In this document: piece after piece, positions 7,864-14,001 of the stretch | Numbering within the stretch: position 1 is the first letter of the stretch | Layout of the letters: the number at the start of each line of letters is the position of its first letter | DNA from: Erysipelothrix sp. | GTDB taxonomy: Bacteria; Bacillota_I; Bacilli_A; Erysipelotrichales; Erysipelotrichaceae | Direction of reading: 5' to 3' | DNA length: 14,001 bases | Assembly: GCA_012520695.1 (NCBI GenBank) | Contig: JAAYNU010000188.1 | Coordinates: 1 to 14,001, forward strand | The notes under the pieces: generated by a model | The model's database searches: none | Told to the model about the DNA's origin: nothing | Seen by the model: the letters and a program-made list of their open reading frames with translations, nothing else | Made by a program: the position numbers and the translations under genes

Positions 7864-9774
7864 TTATTTCTCCTCTTTAATTATGATATATGTAGGTTTT
7901 GCACGGAATGCCTTGAATGGGCGACCGCCACCTGTATAAAATTTCCCGAAAAACTCAACATAGGTGAGTCGTGCCGCATGGACATACGAGCTCATCCCGT
8001 TAATAAGTAAGTTAAATGTGTGTCCGATCATAAAGATCACAACACCTGCTAAGACTCCGAAGATTCCGAATCCAGATACCATTTCAACCATCATGTTAAA
8101 GGCCATCCCGATAGATGCTCCCGCAAGACCTAAAGCCATTAATCGTGAATAAGACACCACATCACCAATATAGTTAGTGAGTCCGTAGAGACTATAGAGC
8201 CCTGAAACTGCTTTTCCTGGAATTGATTTTGCTTATCGTCCGTTGGTTAAGACAATTCCTATCATTCCGACGATTGCGAGTATCTGACCAATTTTAGTGT
8301 AAGGTTCTAATATTGGTGAAAACATTTGCGATATGATAATAACCAATCCACTTAAGGTCATGTACCAGAATAGAACATCGTAAATAATGTATCGTTTCTT
8401 ACCGTCTCTAAAGAATATGTATCCCTTAACACCCAGTCCTAAGAATAGGTGGAAGAGTCCCAATATAATTGCGAGTACGAGAACAAAGTTAAAGTCTGTT
8501 GAAATATCAATGATTGCCTTCATGGGAATGATTCCCCCGAAGAAACTTCCATAGATGAATCCCCACAGTGCCGTTGTTACACCAAGATATTTCAAGAGTC
8601 TGATCATTTTTTCCATTCCTGGTTTAAAGTTAATGATTCTTAAAGCAACACTCATAACCACAAACATGATGATTCCATATCCAAGGTCCGCAAGCATCAT
8701 TCCGAAGAACAGTGCGTAGAACGGTGCCAAGATTGGCGTTGGATCGAGTTCATTGTATGTCGGTAATGCGTACATGCTTGTGATGGGCTCGAATACTGAG
8801 ATGATCTTATTGTTTTTGAGTACAATCGGTACATCTCGAGAATCCTTGTCGGCATCTTCAATTTCAAGATAGACTGCTTCATCACTCACAATCAGTGACT
8901 CCAGTTTCTCAACGTCTTCTGTTTGAATCCATCCTGACATGTATGTCATCGATTCTGATTGTGTGAAGAATTCTTTTGTTTCTTCTAATAGAATTGCATT
9001 CATGATTACTTCATAGTGCATTTCTAGTTCTTTTTGATAATGATCTGAGTAAGCCTCTTGAGAGGCTAAATCAGAACGTTTATCGAGATAGTGTTCATGA
9101 ATCGAAATGAACTCTTGGACTTCTGATTCGATATTCATTGAAATATCGCTTCGTTTTTCAAAGTCATATTTATCAAAGAGGATTGCGACATCGCTGCAGT
9201 CTCTTAATTGAGGAATAATAACGTAGGATACTCGATCCTCATTACCGTTTCTCATGACATATGGTTTGTGAAGTTTTTTGAGTTCTGATTCAAATTGTTC
9301 TTTATTAATTGGATCAACAGTACCAATCATAAGATTGTATGAATGATACGATTCTAATTCTTCAATGCTTAGTGACGCCTCTTCCCAAGGAATCGATAAT
9401 TTGAAATTTCCAATTTCAGTTTGAATGGATGCATATGATTTAGAGTACATGTCGAGTAAGTGATTGAGATCACTGTTTTCTACATGTTCCTGTAATGCAT
9501 CGTAGGTCATTGTTTGCGATGACAGATTCTTTATCATGTCACCTCTTTTTGGCTTTGAATCTTTTAGTGTTTTGAGTGCGATTTTGATGTGTTCCAGTAA
9601 ATGTTCACTGGACTCAAAATCGTAGGATGAAATGTACGAATCGAATACATTGTCCTCCAATTTACTCTGATCTGTAAAACTCACATTTGAGAATCGTTGA
9701 AGACTGTGTAGGATTTGATCCAGGTCTTCATTGAATACAAGTGCGTTGAAGTGGGACATTTTAACGATTGCCAT
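7864..9774 (-). pseudogene. ntpI: V-type ATPase subunit I (membrane stator), interrupted by an in-frame TAA
   Basis: Stator subunit that forms the ion half-channels against the K ring. The ATG at 9774 (MAIVKMSHFNALVF, GAGGTG site 7 nt upstream) matches family N-termini. The 5' part codes 513 residues: a cytoplasmic arm (about 1-340) and roughly five membrane segments. It stops at TAA 8235-8233, just after GIVLTNGR. The same frame then continues for 122 codons without another stop. It encodes family-typical AKSIPGKAVSGLYSLYGLTN, SYSRLMALGLAG and the VHAARLTYVEFFGKFYTGGG end. The total of 635 residues plus the stop is normal length. Both arginines expected in the ion path (Arg544 at 8145-8143, Arg602 at 7971-7969) lie after the stop. 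No good start or ribosome site precedes the 3' part; the GTG codons at 8160 and 8157 are weak candidates. The cause could be a recent nonsense mutation, a sequence error, or suppression. Confidence 0.85.
8233..8235 (-). other. In-frame premature stop (TAA) in ntpI
   Basis: Codon 514 of the subunit I frame reads TAA in the context GGA CGA TAA GCA AAA. The frame before and after is intact and family-like. TAA is one base from GAA, CAA and AAA, so a single substitution explains it. TAA ends several other genes here, so it is not a sense codon in this organism. Confidence 0.85.
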
Positions 9775-10081
9775 AGTCAAACACCTCATCAATCATAATT
9801 TGAAGTACGTCTTCATGTCTTTCATTGAAGATTGCTTCAATCTTTTCTTTTTCTTTGAGGAATGCTTCCTCTAATTTACTTTTCTCTACTGCCAATGCAG
9901 CATCGACTTCTTTTATTAATGTTTCTTTATACATGCGAAGATCGTATTCTCTTTTTTCGATTTCTTCCAATGCCTCATCATTCGACCGTTTAACGCGGAT
10001 ACTCGCATCAACGTTTACCTTCTTTATTTTTTCTTGATTCTCAAGCTCTAGGCCACGAATCATTTCCAGTGTATCCTTCAA
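9761..10081 (-). CDS. ntpF: V-type ATPase subunit G/H (peripheral stalk), TTG start
   Basis: Long-helix partner of subunit E in the peripheral stalk, named NtpF in E. hirae. I start it at the TTG at 10081, giving 106 residues, because an AAAGGGG ribosome site ends 8 nt before it and the TetR stop codon lies 4 nt before it. The ATG at 10120 would make 119 residues but would read back through this ribosome site and the end of the TetR gene. Almost the whole protein is charged helix (about 10-95) with many Glu and Lys, as expected for the coiled coil. There is little sequence-specific signature. The identification relies on that pattern plus its place directly before ntpI, exactly as in the E. 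hirae operon. It overlaps ntpI by 14 nt. Confidence 0.83.
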   Translation of the reverse strand: MKDTLEMIRGLELENQEKIKKVNVDASIRVKRSNDEALEEIEKREYDLRMYKETLIKEVDAALAVEKSKLEEAFLKEKEKIEAIFNERHEDVLQIMIDEVFDYGNR

Positions 10082-10097
10082 AGTATCAACCCCTTTC
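10082..10097 (-). promoter_or_regulatory. Ribosome binding site fixing the TTG start of ntpF
   Basis: GAAAGGGG at 10097-10090 overlaps the last TetR codons and is followed after 8 nt by TTG at 10081. Its position at the TetR stop suggests that ntpF translation is coupled to the regulator's. Confidence 0.6.
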
Positions 10098-10685
10098 AAA
10101 ATTAACCAAATACTTCTCACTGTGAACTGCTAGACTTCCATCCACGAAGTTAAGTGATTGTTCAATCATCACACTTACCATATCCCGGGAAATATCTCGC
10201 ATGTTCTTCAAAGCAAAGACACCATCCAGTGTCATAATAATCATTTCATTTGGATGCTTTAGGTCAAGTTCCCCTGAAGCTTGTCCCTCGATTACGATAT
10301 CGTTGAGAATGTCTTCAACTTTCATTAAATACGTATGGTGAAAGTTATGAATCAATTCTCCGTCGAATAATTCATCGCCACGTGAATCGGGATGAATATC
10401 GTAGTATGCATCGATAAATATCAGAAGTCGCGAATAGAAATCATGCGCTTCTTCTTCGAACCTTATGTTCAGTTGAGCAATATGTTTATCACATAAGTCC
10501 TCTATTACGGCCATAAGGACATCTTCTTTTGTTTCAAAATAATAGTAAAACAATCCTTTTGCAACTCCGACATGAGCCGCAATTTTTGCGACAGAGGTTT
10601 TAGAAACCCCAGCATCGATGAATAATTCTCGAGCTGCATCAATCAGTTCTTGTCGGCGTAATATTGGATCTTTAGTTATTCTCAT
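10086..10685 (-). CDS. TetR-family transcriptional regulator, first gene of the V-ATPase operon
   Basis: DNA-binding repressor of the TetR type, 199 residues. The N-terminal domain shows the family pattern: RRQELIDAARELFIDAG (10-26), then the helix-turn-helix SVAKIAAHVGVAKGLFYYYF (31-50) and ETKEDVL. The remainder (about 60-199) is a helical ligand-binding and dimer domain with no recognisable subfamily. I start at the ATG at 10685, which has a GGAGG site 6 nt upstream (10696-10692). A longer reading from 10760 would run back through the promoter. The gene lies under a consensus promoter carrying a perfect inverted repeat, so self-repression is likely. It stops 4 nt before ntpF with no terminator, so it is predicted to control the whole ATPase operon. 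The ligand is unknown. Confidence 0.93.
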   Translation of the reverse strand: MRITKDPILRRQELIDAARELFIDAGVSKTSVAKIAAHVGVAKGLFYYYFETKEDVLMAVIEDLCDKHIAQLNIRFEEEAHDFYSRLLIFIDAYYDIHPDSRGDELFDGELIHNFHHTYLMKVEDILNDIVIEGQASGELDLKHPNEMIIMTLDGVFALKNMRDISRDMVSVMIEQSLNFVDGSLAVHSEKYLVNFERG

Positions 10686-10703
10686 AAATTGCCTCCACTG
10701 TTT

Positions 10704-10732
10704 ATTATACACATTGACTGACCGACAGTCAA
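10704..10732 (-). promoter_or_regulatory. Promoter of the TetR/V-ATPase operon
   Basis: The -35 box is TTGACT (10732-10727) and the -10 box TATAAT (10709-10704), with a 17-bp spacer. Transcription would begin near 10697, leaving a leader of only about 12 nt that is mostly the ribosome site. No other promoter is visible before the ATPase genes. Confidence 0.85.
10714..10732. promoter_or_regulatory. Predicted TetR operator (perfect inverted repeat)
   Basis: TTGACTG-ACCGA-CAGTCAA: two perfect 7-bp arms around a 5-bp centre. It covers the -35 box and most of the spacer of the TetR/V-ATPase promoter. TGAC...GTCA palindromes are common TetR-family operators. Binding here would block RNA polymerase. 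The link to this TetR protein is inferred from position. Confidence 0.8.
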
Positions 10733-10765
10733 CTATGGTGCAAAGGATAAACCCATCCATCAGAA

Positions 10766-10825
10766 GGTTCTACACGATCTGGTGCTAGTGAGATATTTCT
10801 CACCAACACCAGGTTTTAAAGAACC
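10766..10825. repeat. Nested inverted repeats in the intergenic region
   Basis: Outer arms GGTTCT (10766-10771) and AGAACC (10820-10825) enclose CTGGTG (10779-10784) / CACCAG (10807-10812), which encloses GTGAGA (10788-10793) / TCTCAC (10798-10803) with a TATT loop. On the plus strand the CACCAG arm is followed by GTTTT, a weak terminator-like tail. The 106-bp gap 10733-10838 holds only this structure and the hairpin next to it. Function unknown. Confidence 0.6.
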
Positions 10826-10839
10826 CATTAGAATGGGTT
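10822..10839 (-). terminator. Probable terminator of the ABC-MarR-MepB operon
   Basis: A perfect 8-bp stem AACCCATT / AATGGGTT (10822-10829 and 10832-10839) overlaps the mepB-like stop codon. On the minus strand it is followed by CTTTAAAAC, so the T tract is poor. The larger nested hairpin follows at once and may help. Its left arm shares bases 10822-10825 with the outer arm of that structure. Confidence 0.5.
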
Positions 10840-11165
10840 TAAAGTGTAAATGGAGCATCGACATAATAATCACTTTGCCACGCTTGTGTTTGAAGAGCTT
10901 GTTTACTACTCACAACGCAATGTGGTGGATAGAGTCTGAAGCCTTGTTTTCCAGGACTGATCGAGGAGGAAATGATTCCCCTACTGACCAAAACATCTTT
11001 TGGAAATTTGAAGTGAAACTCCTTCGTTTCGGATTCAATGATTACGAATGATATTGGATCCTCTTCATAATAAGGACCCCTCGGATCCTGTTTCCAAAGC
11101 GATACGAACTCCCCTAATTTCTTAGGAGTGATTCTCGACCTTCGATAAAGAATATCATTACTCAT
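10839..11165 (-). CDS. MepB-like protein, short form
   Basis: The 108 residues resemble MepB of the staphylococcal mepRAB locus: RITPKKLGEFVSLWK (11-25), KFPKDVLVSRGII (53-65), KQGFRLYPP (73-81), then SKQALQTQAWQSDYY (87-101) near the end. MepB proteins are usually about 150 residues, so roughly 40 N-terminal residues seem absent. The same frame upstream is only the out-of-frame shadow of the MarR gene. The ATG at 11165 overlaps the MarR stop as ATGA and has an AGAAGG ribosome site 6 nt before it, so it looks like a real, coupled gene. The biochemical role of MepB is not known. No signal peptide or membrane segment is seen. It ends in a hairpin taken as the operon terminator. Confidence 0.75.
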   Translation of the reverse strand: MSNDILYRRSRITPKKLGEFVSLWKQDPRGPYYEEDPISFVIIESETKEFHFKFPKDVLVSRGIISSSISPGKQGFRLYPPHCVVSSKQALQTQAWQSDYYVDAPFTL

Positions 11166-11590
11166 AGCATGCCTTCTAAGAAGCGACTCATTTCCGCAAG
11201 TCCTGCTTTAATGAGGTCGAAGTCAATGCCTTCTTCGTTCTCTTCTACCCTTTGAATAAGTTCATAGTAGATTTCACTCATAATCTTTCGTGCAGGTTTT
11301 GTCAGTGAGAGAATATTCACTCGAATGTCCTCTTCGCTGATGGTTCGTACAATGAGTCCTTCTTTCTCCATTATTTTAACGAGTGATGATACATTCGCTT
11401 GATGAAGTGAGAACTCATTGGAAAGACCCGTAACCGTATTCGCCTTTTGTGAATGAATCGCAATAAGTACCATTACTTTTTGAAAGGATAAATCATATTT
11501 ACGTGCAACTTGTGAGAACAATCCTTGCGCATTTTTCTTAAGTTTTTGAGTTAATAATATTAATTGGTGAATCTCATCTTTCCTATTCAC
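11162..11590 (-). CDS. MarR-family transcriptional regulator, GTG start
   Basis: Winged-helix regulator of 142 residues. The dimer helices flank the winged helix at about 50-97: TVTGLSNEF, recognition helix SLHQANVSSLVKIMEKEGLI (61-80), then the wing with the family DxR pair (Asp88, Arg90) in EEDIRVNILSLT. I start at the GTG at 11590 with a GGAGG site 9 nt upstream (11604-11600). An ATG at 11611 would put that ribosome site inside the coding part. The GTG overlaps the end of the ABC gene, and the stop overlaps the MepB-like gene as ATGA. It probably represses its own operon through the inverted repeats near 13919-13991. MepR, which pairs with MepB in S. aureus, belongs to the same family. The ligand is unknown; toxic hydrophobic compounds would be usual. 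Confidence 0.93.
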   Translation of the reverse strand: MNRKDEIHQLILLTQKLKKNAQGLFSQVARKYDLSFQKVMVLIAIHSQKANTVTGLSNEFSLHQANVSSLVKIMEKEGLIVRTISEEDIRVNILSLTKPARKIMSEIYYELIQRVEENEEGIDFDLIKAGLAEMSRFLEGML

Positions 11591-13901
11591 TGCGGAGGGC
11601 CTCCACTGCATCTTTATTGGATGCCATCTTCGCTGGAATGTGTCCTCCCAGCATTGTTAGTACGGTTGAAATGGTTACCAGGATCAGAGCATGTGAGAGT
11701 TGTAATGTCGCAACATTAGAGAGCCCTGACATATCTTTAAGAATAATATTAATTGGGAAGGTTAAGAGGTAAGCGATAAAGATACCCAGTAATCCGGAGA
11801 ACACTCCTAAGATGAATGTTTCCGCATCAAACACGCGGGTAATATCTTTCTTACGAGCACCTAAAGCTTTTAGAACACCAATTTCCTTCGTTCTTTCTAG
11901 AACTGAAGTATAGGTAATAATACCAATCATAATTAAACTCACAACTAATGAAATCGCTGCGAAGGCAATCAGTACGATGGTAATACCATCCATGATTCCT
12001 TTAGTGAGACCCGCCATGGTACTTGCGAGGTCTGTATAGAGTACTTTATCGTCTTGATCTAAGTTAGTATTGTAAGCATCAAGATAGTTTAAGACTTCAT
12101 CTTTACTCTCAAAGTCTTTTGGATATACCGTAATTACAACGGGTTCATCATTTCCACCTAAGTAAGATAGAATTTGTGTCTTCGCATCTTCACCGATCGG
12201 TTCCATACTCATAATGTTTCGATCTGAATCTTTTTGAGCAAGCACAATATCTGACTCAGCTGAGTTATCCAGTACGATTCGTGATAATTGATCCGAGTAA
12301 ACAATTCCCGGTGATAATATCGCAATCTCAGTATCCTCTTTTTGACGAATGATGGCACTGAGTTTTAACTCAATTGCTCCATCAGCCGTACTCATTGCTC
12401 CGAAGTCACTTGATGGCACATAGTTACCATAAGCTGTTTCTTCATAGTAAGCGTTGTTTGGAATCCACTTAATGGTCGTTCCTACAAGCTCTGAGAATTT
12501 AATGGATTCAAGTTCCGTTGTATCATATCCAAGTGCTTTTAGTAGATTTTCATCAATTCTGTTTTGACCATCAACCACAAGCACCATTTCTTTTTCGTTT
12601 GTTGGAAGTGTTCCGTGAAGTACGTCATAGGATTTCTCCAACATTGATTCTGCTTCTGGGTCTAATTGAATTGGGTATGTGCTCATTCCTGTGGACATGC
12701 CATTCGGCATTTGTGCATTGGATTCTGGTGCTAACGCAACATTCTTATACTCACCATCAACCTCACGAATTAAGTTCAGGTTTACCATATAGGTGTACCC
12801 TAGTGAAGAAGCATATAATGGATCGATTTTATTTAAGTAGTCTACGAACTCAGAATCAAGAATGTTTGTATGGATCATGGTTTCATCCATTGGATTGTAG
12901 ACAAATACTTCATCTGAATCCACAAACTCTTGATTTGGATTCATTTGTGAAGCGATATTTTCTTCGTTTAAGTCCATCTGTGCTCTAGCAATCACAATTG
13001 GAAATTCTGATAGAGCGTCCGCTTGGAATGAATCAATTTGTTTTTGAAATCCTGTTGATAAACTCAAGATGACTGCGATACCAATAATCCCTATACTTGA
13101 GGCAAAGGATGTGAGGAAGGTTCTCCCCTTTTTGGTACGAATATTATTGAATGAGAGACGAAGTGCTGTAAAGAAGCTCATGCTGGTTTTCTTTAAAGAG
13201 AAGGTATCATCTGAATTATTGTACTCATAGTGATTTGAATCTGAGATTACTTTACCATCTTTGAATTCGATGATTCGGTTTGCGTACTCTTCAGCCAACT
13301 CAGGGTTGTGTGTAACCATAATTACGAGACGATCAGATGCGATTTCTTTAATAAGGTCCATGATTTGTGTTGAGGTCGTGGAGTCTAGTGCTCCAGTTGG
13401 CTCATCACAGAGTAGAATTTCTGGATCATTGGCTAGTGCTCGCGCGATCGCGACACGTTGTTGTTGCCCACCCGAAAGTTGATTTGGTTTTTTATGAAGG
13501 TGGTCTTTAAGTCCCACGCGTTCTAATACTTCGATTGCTTTTCGTTTTTTCTCTTCTGCTGGAACTCCTGATAACGTCATTCCGAGTTCAACGTTCGCAA
13601 CGATGCTTAAGTGAGTAATTAGGTTATAGGATTGGAAAACAAACCCTACGGAGTTGTTTCGATATGCATCCCAGTCACTGTCCGTGAAGTCACGGGTATG
13701 CTTTCCTTTGATGATTAAATCCCCACTGTCATAACGGTCCAGTCCCCCAATGATATTGAGTGCCGTTGTCTTTCCAGATCCTGAAGTTCCCAGAATTGCG
13801 ACGAACTCCTTATCTCTAAATTGGATCGAAATATCATCCAGTGCCACAGTAACAATGTCACCGACCGTGTAGGATTTCTTAATATTTTTAATTTCTAACA
13901 T
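11583..13901 (-). CDS. MacB-like ABC transporter, ATPase fused to FtsX-type permease
   Basis: A single chain of 772 residues. The ATP-binding domain (about 1-220) has Walker A GTSGSGKT (38-45), signature LSGGQ (142-146), Walker B ILLCDEP (162-168, Glu167) and the switch His198 in VTHNPE. The permease has one membrane helix at about 261-284, a large extracellular domain (about 290-635), then three helices (about 640-665, 695-715, 735-755). The cytoplasmic [19 protein letters not shown] loop typical of the MacB/FtsX fold is present. Such proteins usually dimerise and act as mechanotransmission or export pumps for peptides, antibiotics or lipoproteins. The ATG at 13901 has an AAGGTGG site 5 nt upstream; a GTG at 13910 lies inside that site. 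It is the first gene of an operon with a MarR regulator and MepB-like protein, which suggests drug or bacteriocin resistance. The substrate cannot be read from sequence. Confidence 0.93.
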   Translation of the reverse strand: MLEIKNIKKSYTVGDIVTVALDDISIQFRDKEFVAILGTSGSGKTTALNIIGGLDRYDSGDLIIKGKHTRDFTDSDWDAYRNNSVGFVFQSYNLITHLSIVANVELGMTLSGVPAEEKKRKAIEVLERVGLKDHLHKKPNQLSGGQQQRVAIARALANDPEILLCDEPTGALDSTTSTQIMDLIKEIASDRLVIMVTHNPELAEEYANRIIEFKDGKVISDSNHYEYNNSDDTFSLKKTSMSFFTALRLSFNNIRTKKGRTFLTSFASSIGIIGIAVILSLSTGFQKQIDSFQADALSEFPIVIARAQMDLNEENIASQMNPNQEFVDSDEVFVYNPMDETMIHTNILDSEFVDYLNKIDPLYASSLGYTYMVNLNLIREVDGEYKNVALAPESNAQMPNGMSTGMSTYPIQLDPEAESMLEKSYDVLHGTLPTNEKEMVLVVDGQNRIDENLLKALGYDTTELESIKFSELVGTTIKWIPNNAYYEETAYGNYVPSSDFGAMSTADGAIELKLSAIIRQKEDTEIAILSPGIVYSDQLSRIVLDNSAESDIVLAQKDSDRNIMSMEPIGEDAKTQILSYLGGNDEPVVITVYPKDFESKDEVLNYLDAYNTNLDQDDKVLYTDLASTMAGLTKGIMDGITIVLIAFAAISLVVSLIMIGIITYTSVLERTKEIGVLKALGARKKDITRVFDAETFILGVFSGLLGIFIAYLLTFPINIILKDMSGLSNVATLQLSHALILVTISTVLTMLGGHIPAKMASNKDAVEALRSE

Positions 13902-13918
13902 AGTATCCACCTTCTTTT

Positions 13919-13935
13919 ACATATAGTTTATATGT
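13919..13935. promoter_or_regulatory. Candidate MarR operator 1 (leader palindrome)
   Basis: ACATATA-GTT-TATATGT: two perfect 7-bp arms with a 3-bp centre, just downstream of the predicted transcription start and before the ABC ribosome site. AT-rich palindromes of this size are typical MarR-family sites. The link to the MarR gene two positions down the operon is inferred. Confidence 0.5.
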
Positions 13936-13946
13936 ATATCTCAAGT

Positions 13947-13975
13947 ATCATAACACCGACCTCTCTATGTGTCAA
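13947..13975 (-). promoter_or_regulatory. Promoter of the ABC-MarR-MepB operon
   Basis: A consensus -35 TTGACA (13975-13970), a 17-bp spacer and -10 TATGAT (13952-13947) lie 45-75 nt upstream of the ABC start. The start of transcription would fall near 13940. Confidence 0.83.
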
Positions 13976-13991
13976 TGTGTTAATACATTGA
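13972..13991. promoter_or_regulatory. Candidate MarR operator 2 (overlaps the -35 box)
   Basis: TCAATGT-GTTAAT-ACATTGA: two perfect 7-bp arms with a 6-bp centre, covering part of the -35 box. A repressor bound here would compete with RNA polymerase. It differs in sequence from the leader palindrome, so the two may be read by different proteins. Confidence 0.45.
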
Positions 13992-14001
13992 ATAAAGAAA
14001 A

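Noticed and set aside
7864..8160. A separate 98-residue membrane protein gene starting at the GTG at 8160
   Set aside because: It is the in-frame C-terminal part of subunit I. The frame is open back to the TAA at 8233 and those extra residues are family sequence. The GTG has no ribosome site.
8233..8235. TAA reassigned as a sense codon or recoded
   Set aside because: TAA ends the peptidase, ogt, ntpA, ntpB, ntpD, ntpE and ntpK genes here. The codon is not TGA or TAG, so selenocysteine or pyrrolysine insertion does not apply.
10086..10760. Longer TetR reading from 10760
   Set aside because: The extra 25 codons run through the promoter, operator and ribosome site. The family N-terminus fits the ATG at 10685.
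10733..10838. A riboswitch, T-box or small RNA gene in the structured gap
   Set aside because: No T-box, tRNA-like or known riboswitch core is visible. It lies upstream of the TetR promoter, not in its leader. It is kept only as a structure of unknown role.
12518..12988. 156-codon open frame on the plus strand inside the ABC transporter gene
   Set aside because: It is the reverse shadow of a clear coding region, with no ribosome site, family motif or sensible composition. The same holds for the other frames opposite or within the ATPase genes and the peptidase gene.
1..14001. CRISPR arrays, insertion sequences, phage genes, toxin-antitoxin pairs or tRNA genes
   Set aside because: No regularly spaced repeats, transposase motifs, terminal repeats with target duplications, or cloverleaf patterns were seen on either strand.

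Overview
The window is about 14 kb of compact, moderately AT-rich bacterial DNA from a low-GC Gram-positive (Firmicutes-type) organism. The grounds are strong AGGAGG-type ribosome sites, TTG and GTG starts, an Enterococcus-type ntp V-ATPase gene order, a PepF-type M3 peptidase and a MarR-MepB pair. TAA, TGA and TAG all serve as ordinary stops, so the code is standard. A relative of Erysipelothrix or other Erysipelotrichales would fit, but that placement is a guess.

Left part (1-2254, plus strand): the 3' nine-tenths of an M3-family oligoendopeptidase gene cut by the window edge, a hairpin terminator, then a small O6-alkylguanine-DNA alkyltransferase (ogt) with its own terminator. This terminator faces that of the next operon, which converges from the other strand.

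Centre (2271-10732, minus strand): one promoter drives a TetR-family regulator followed 4 nt later by nine V-type ATPase genes in the order ntpF(G/H)-I-K-E-C-G(F)-A-B-D, most of them overlapping. The promoter has consensus boxes with a 17-bp spacer, and a perfect 19-bp inverted repeat lies across the -35 box and spacer. The TetR protein is therefore predicted to control itself and the whole ATPase. The rotor subunit K keeps a Na+-site residue set, suggesting a sodium-linked pump or synthase. Two subunits are abnormal. Subunit I is interrupted by an in-frame TAA, with the rest of the frame fully preserved. Subunit C is about half the usual length.

Right part (10733-14001, minus strand): a second regulated operon made of a MacB-like ABC transporter with fused ATPase and FtsX-type permease, a MarR-family regulator, and a short MepB-like protein. 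Stop-start overlaps link them. A consensus promoter lies at the right edge with two inverted repeats that could be MarR operators. The layout resembles staphylococcal mepRAB, but with an ABC exporter in place of the MATE pump. A strongly structured 106-bp intergenic stretch separates this operon from the TetR/V-ATPase promoter. I see no tRNA, rRNA, CRISPR array, insertion sequence or phage gene, and no gene-free stretch exceeds 300 bases.
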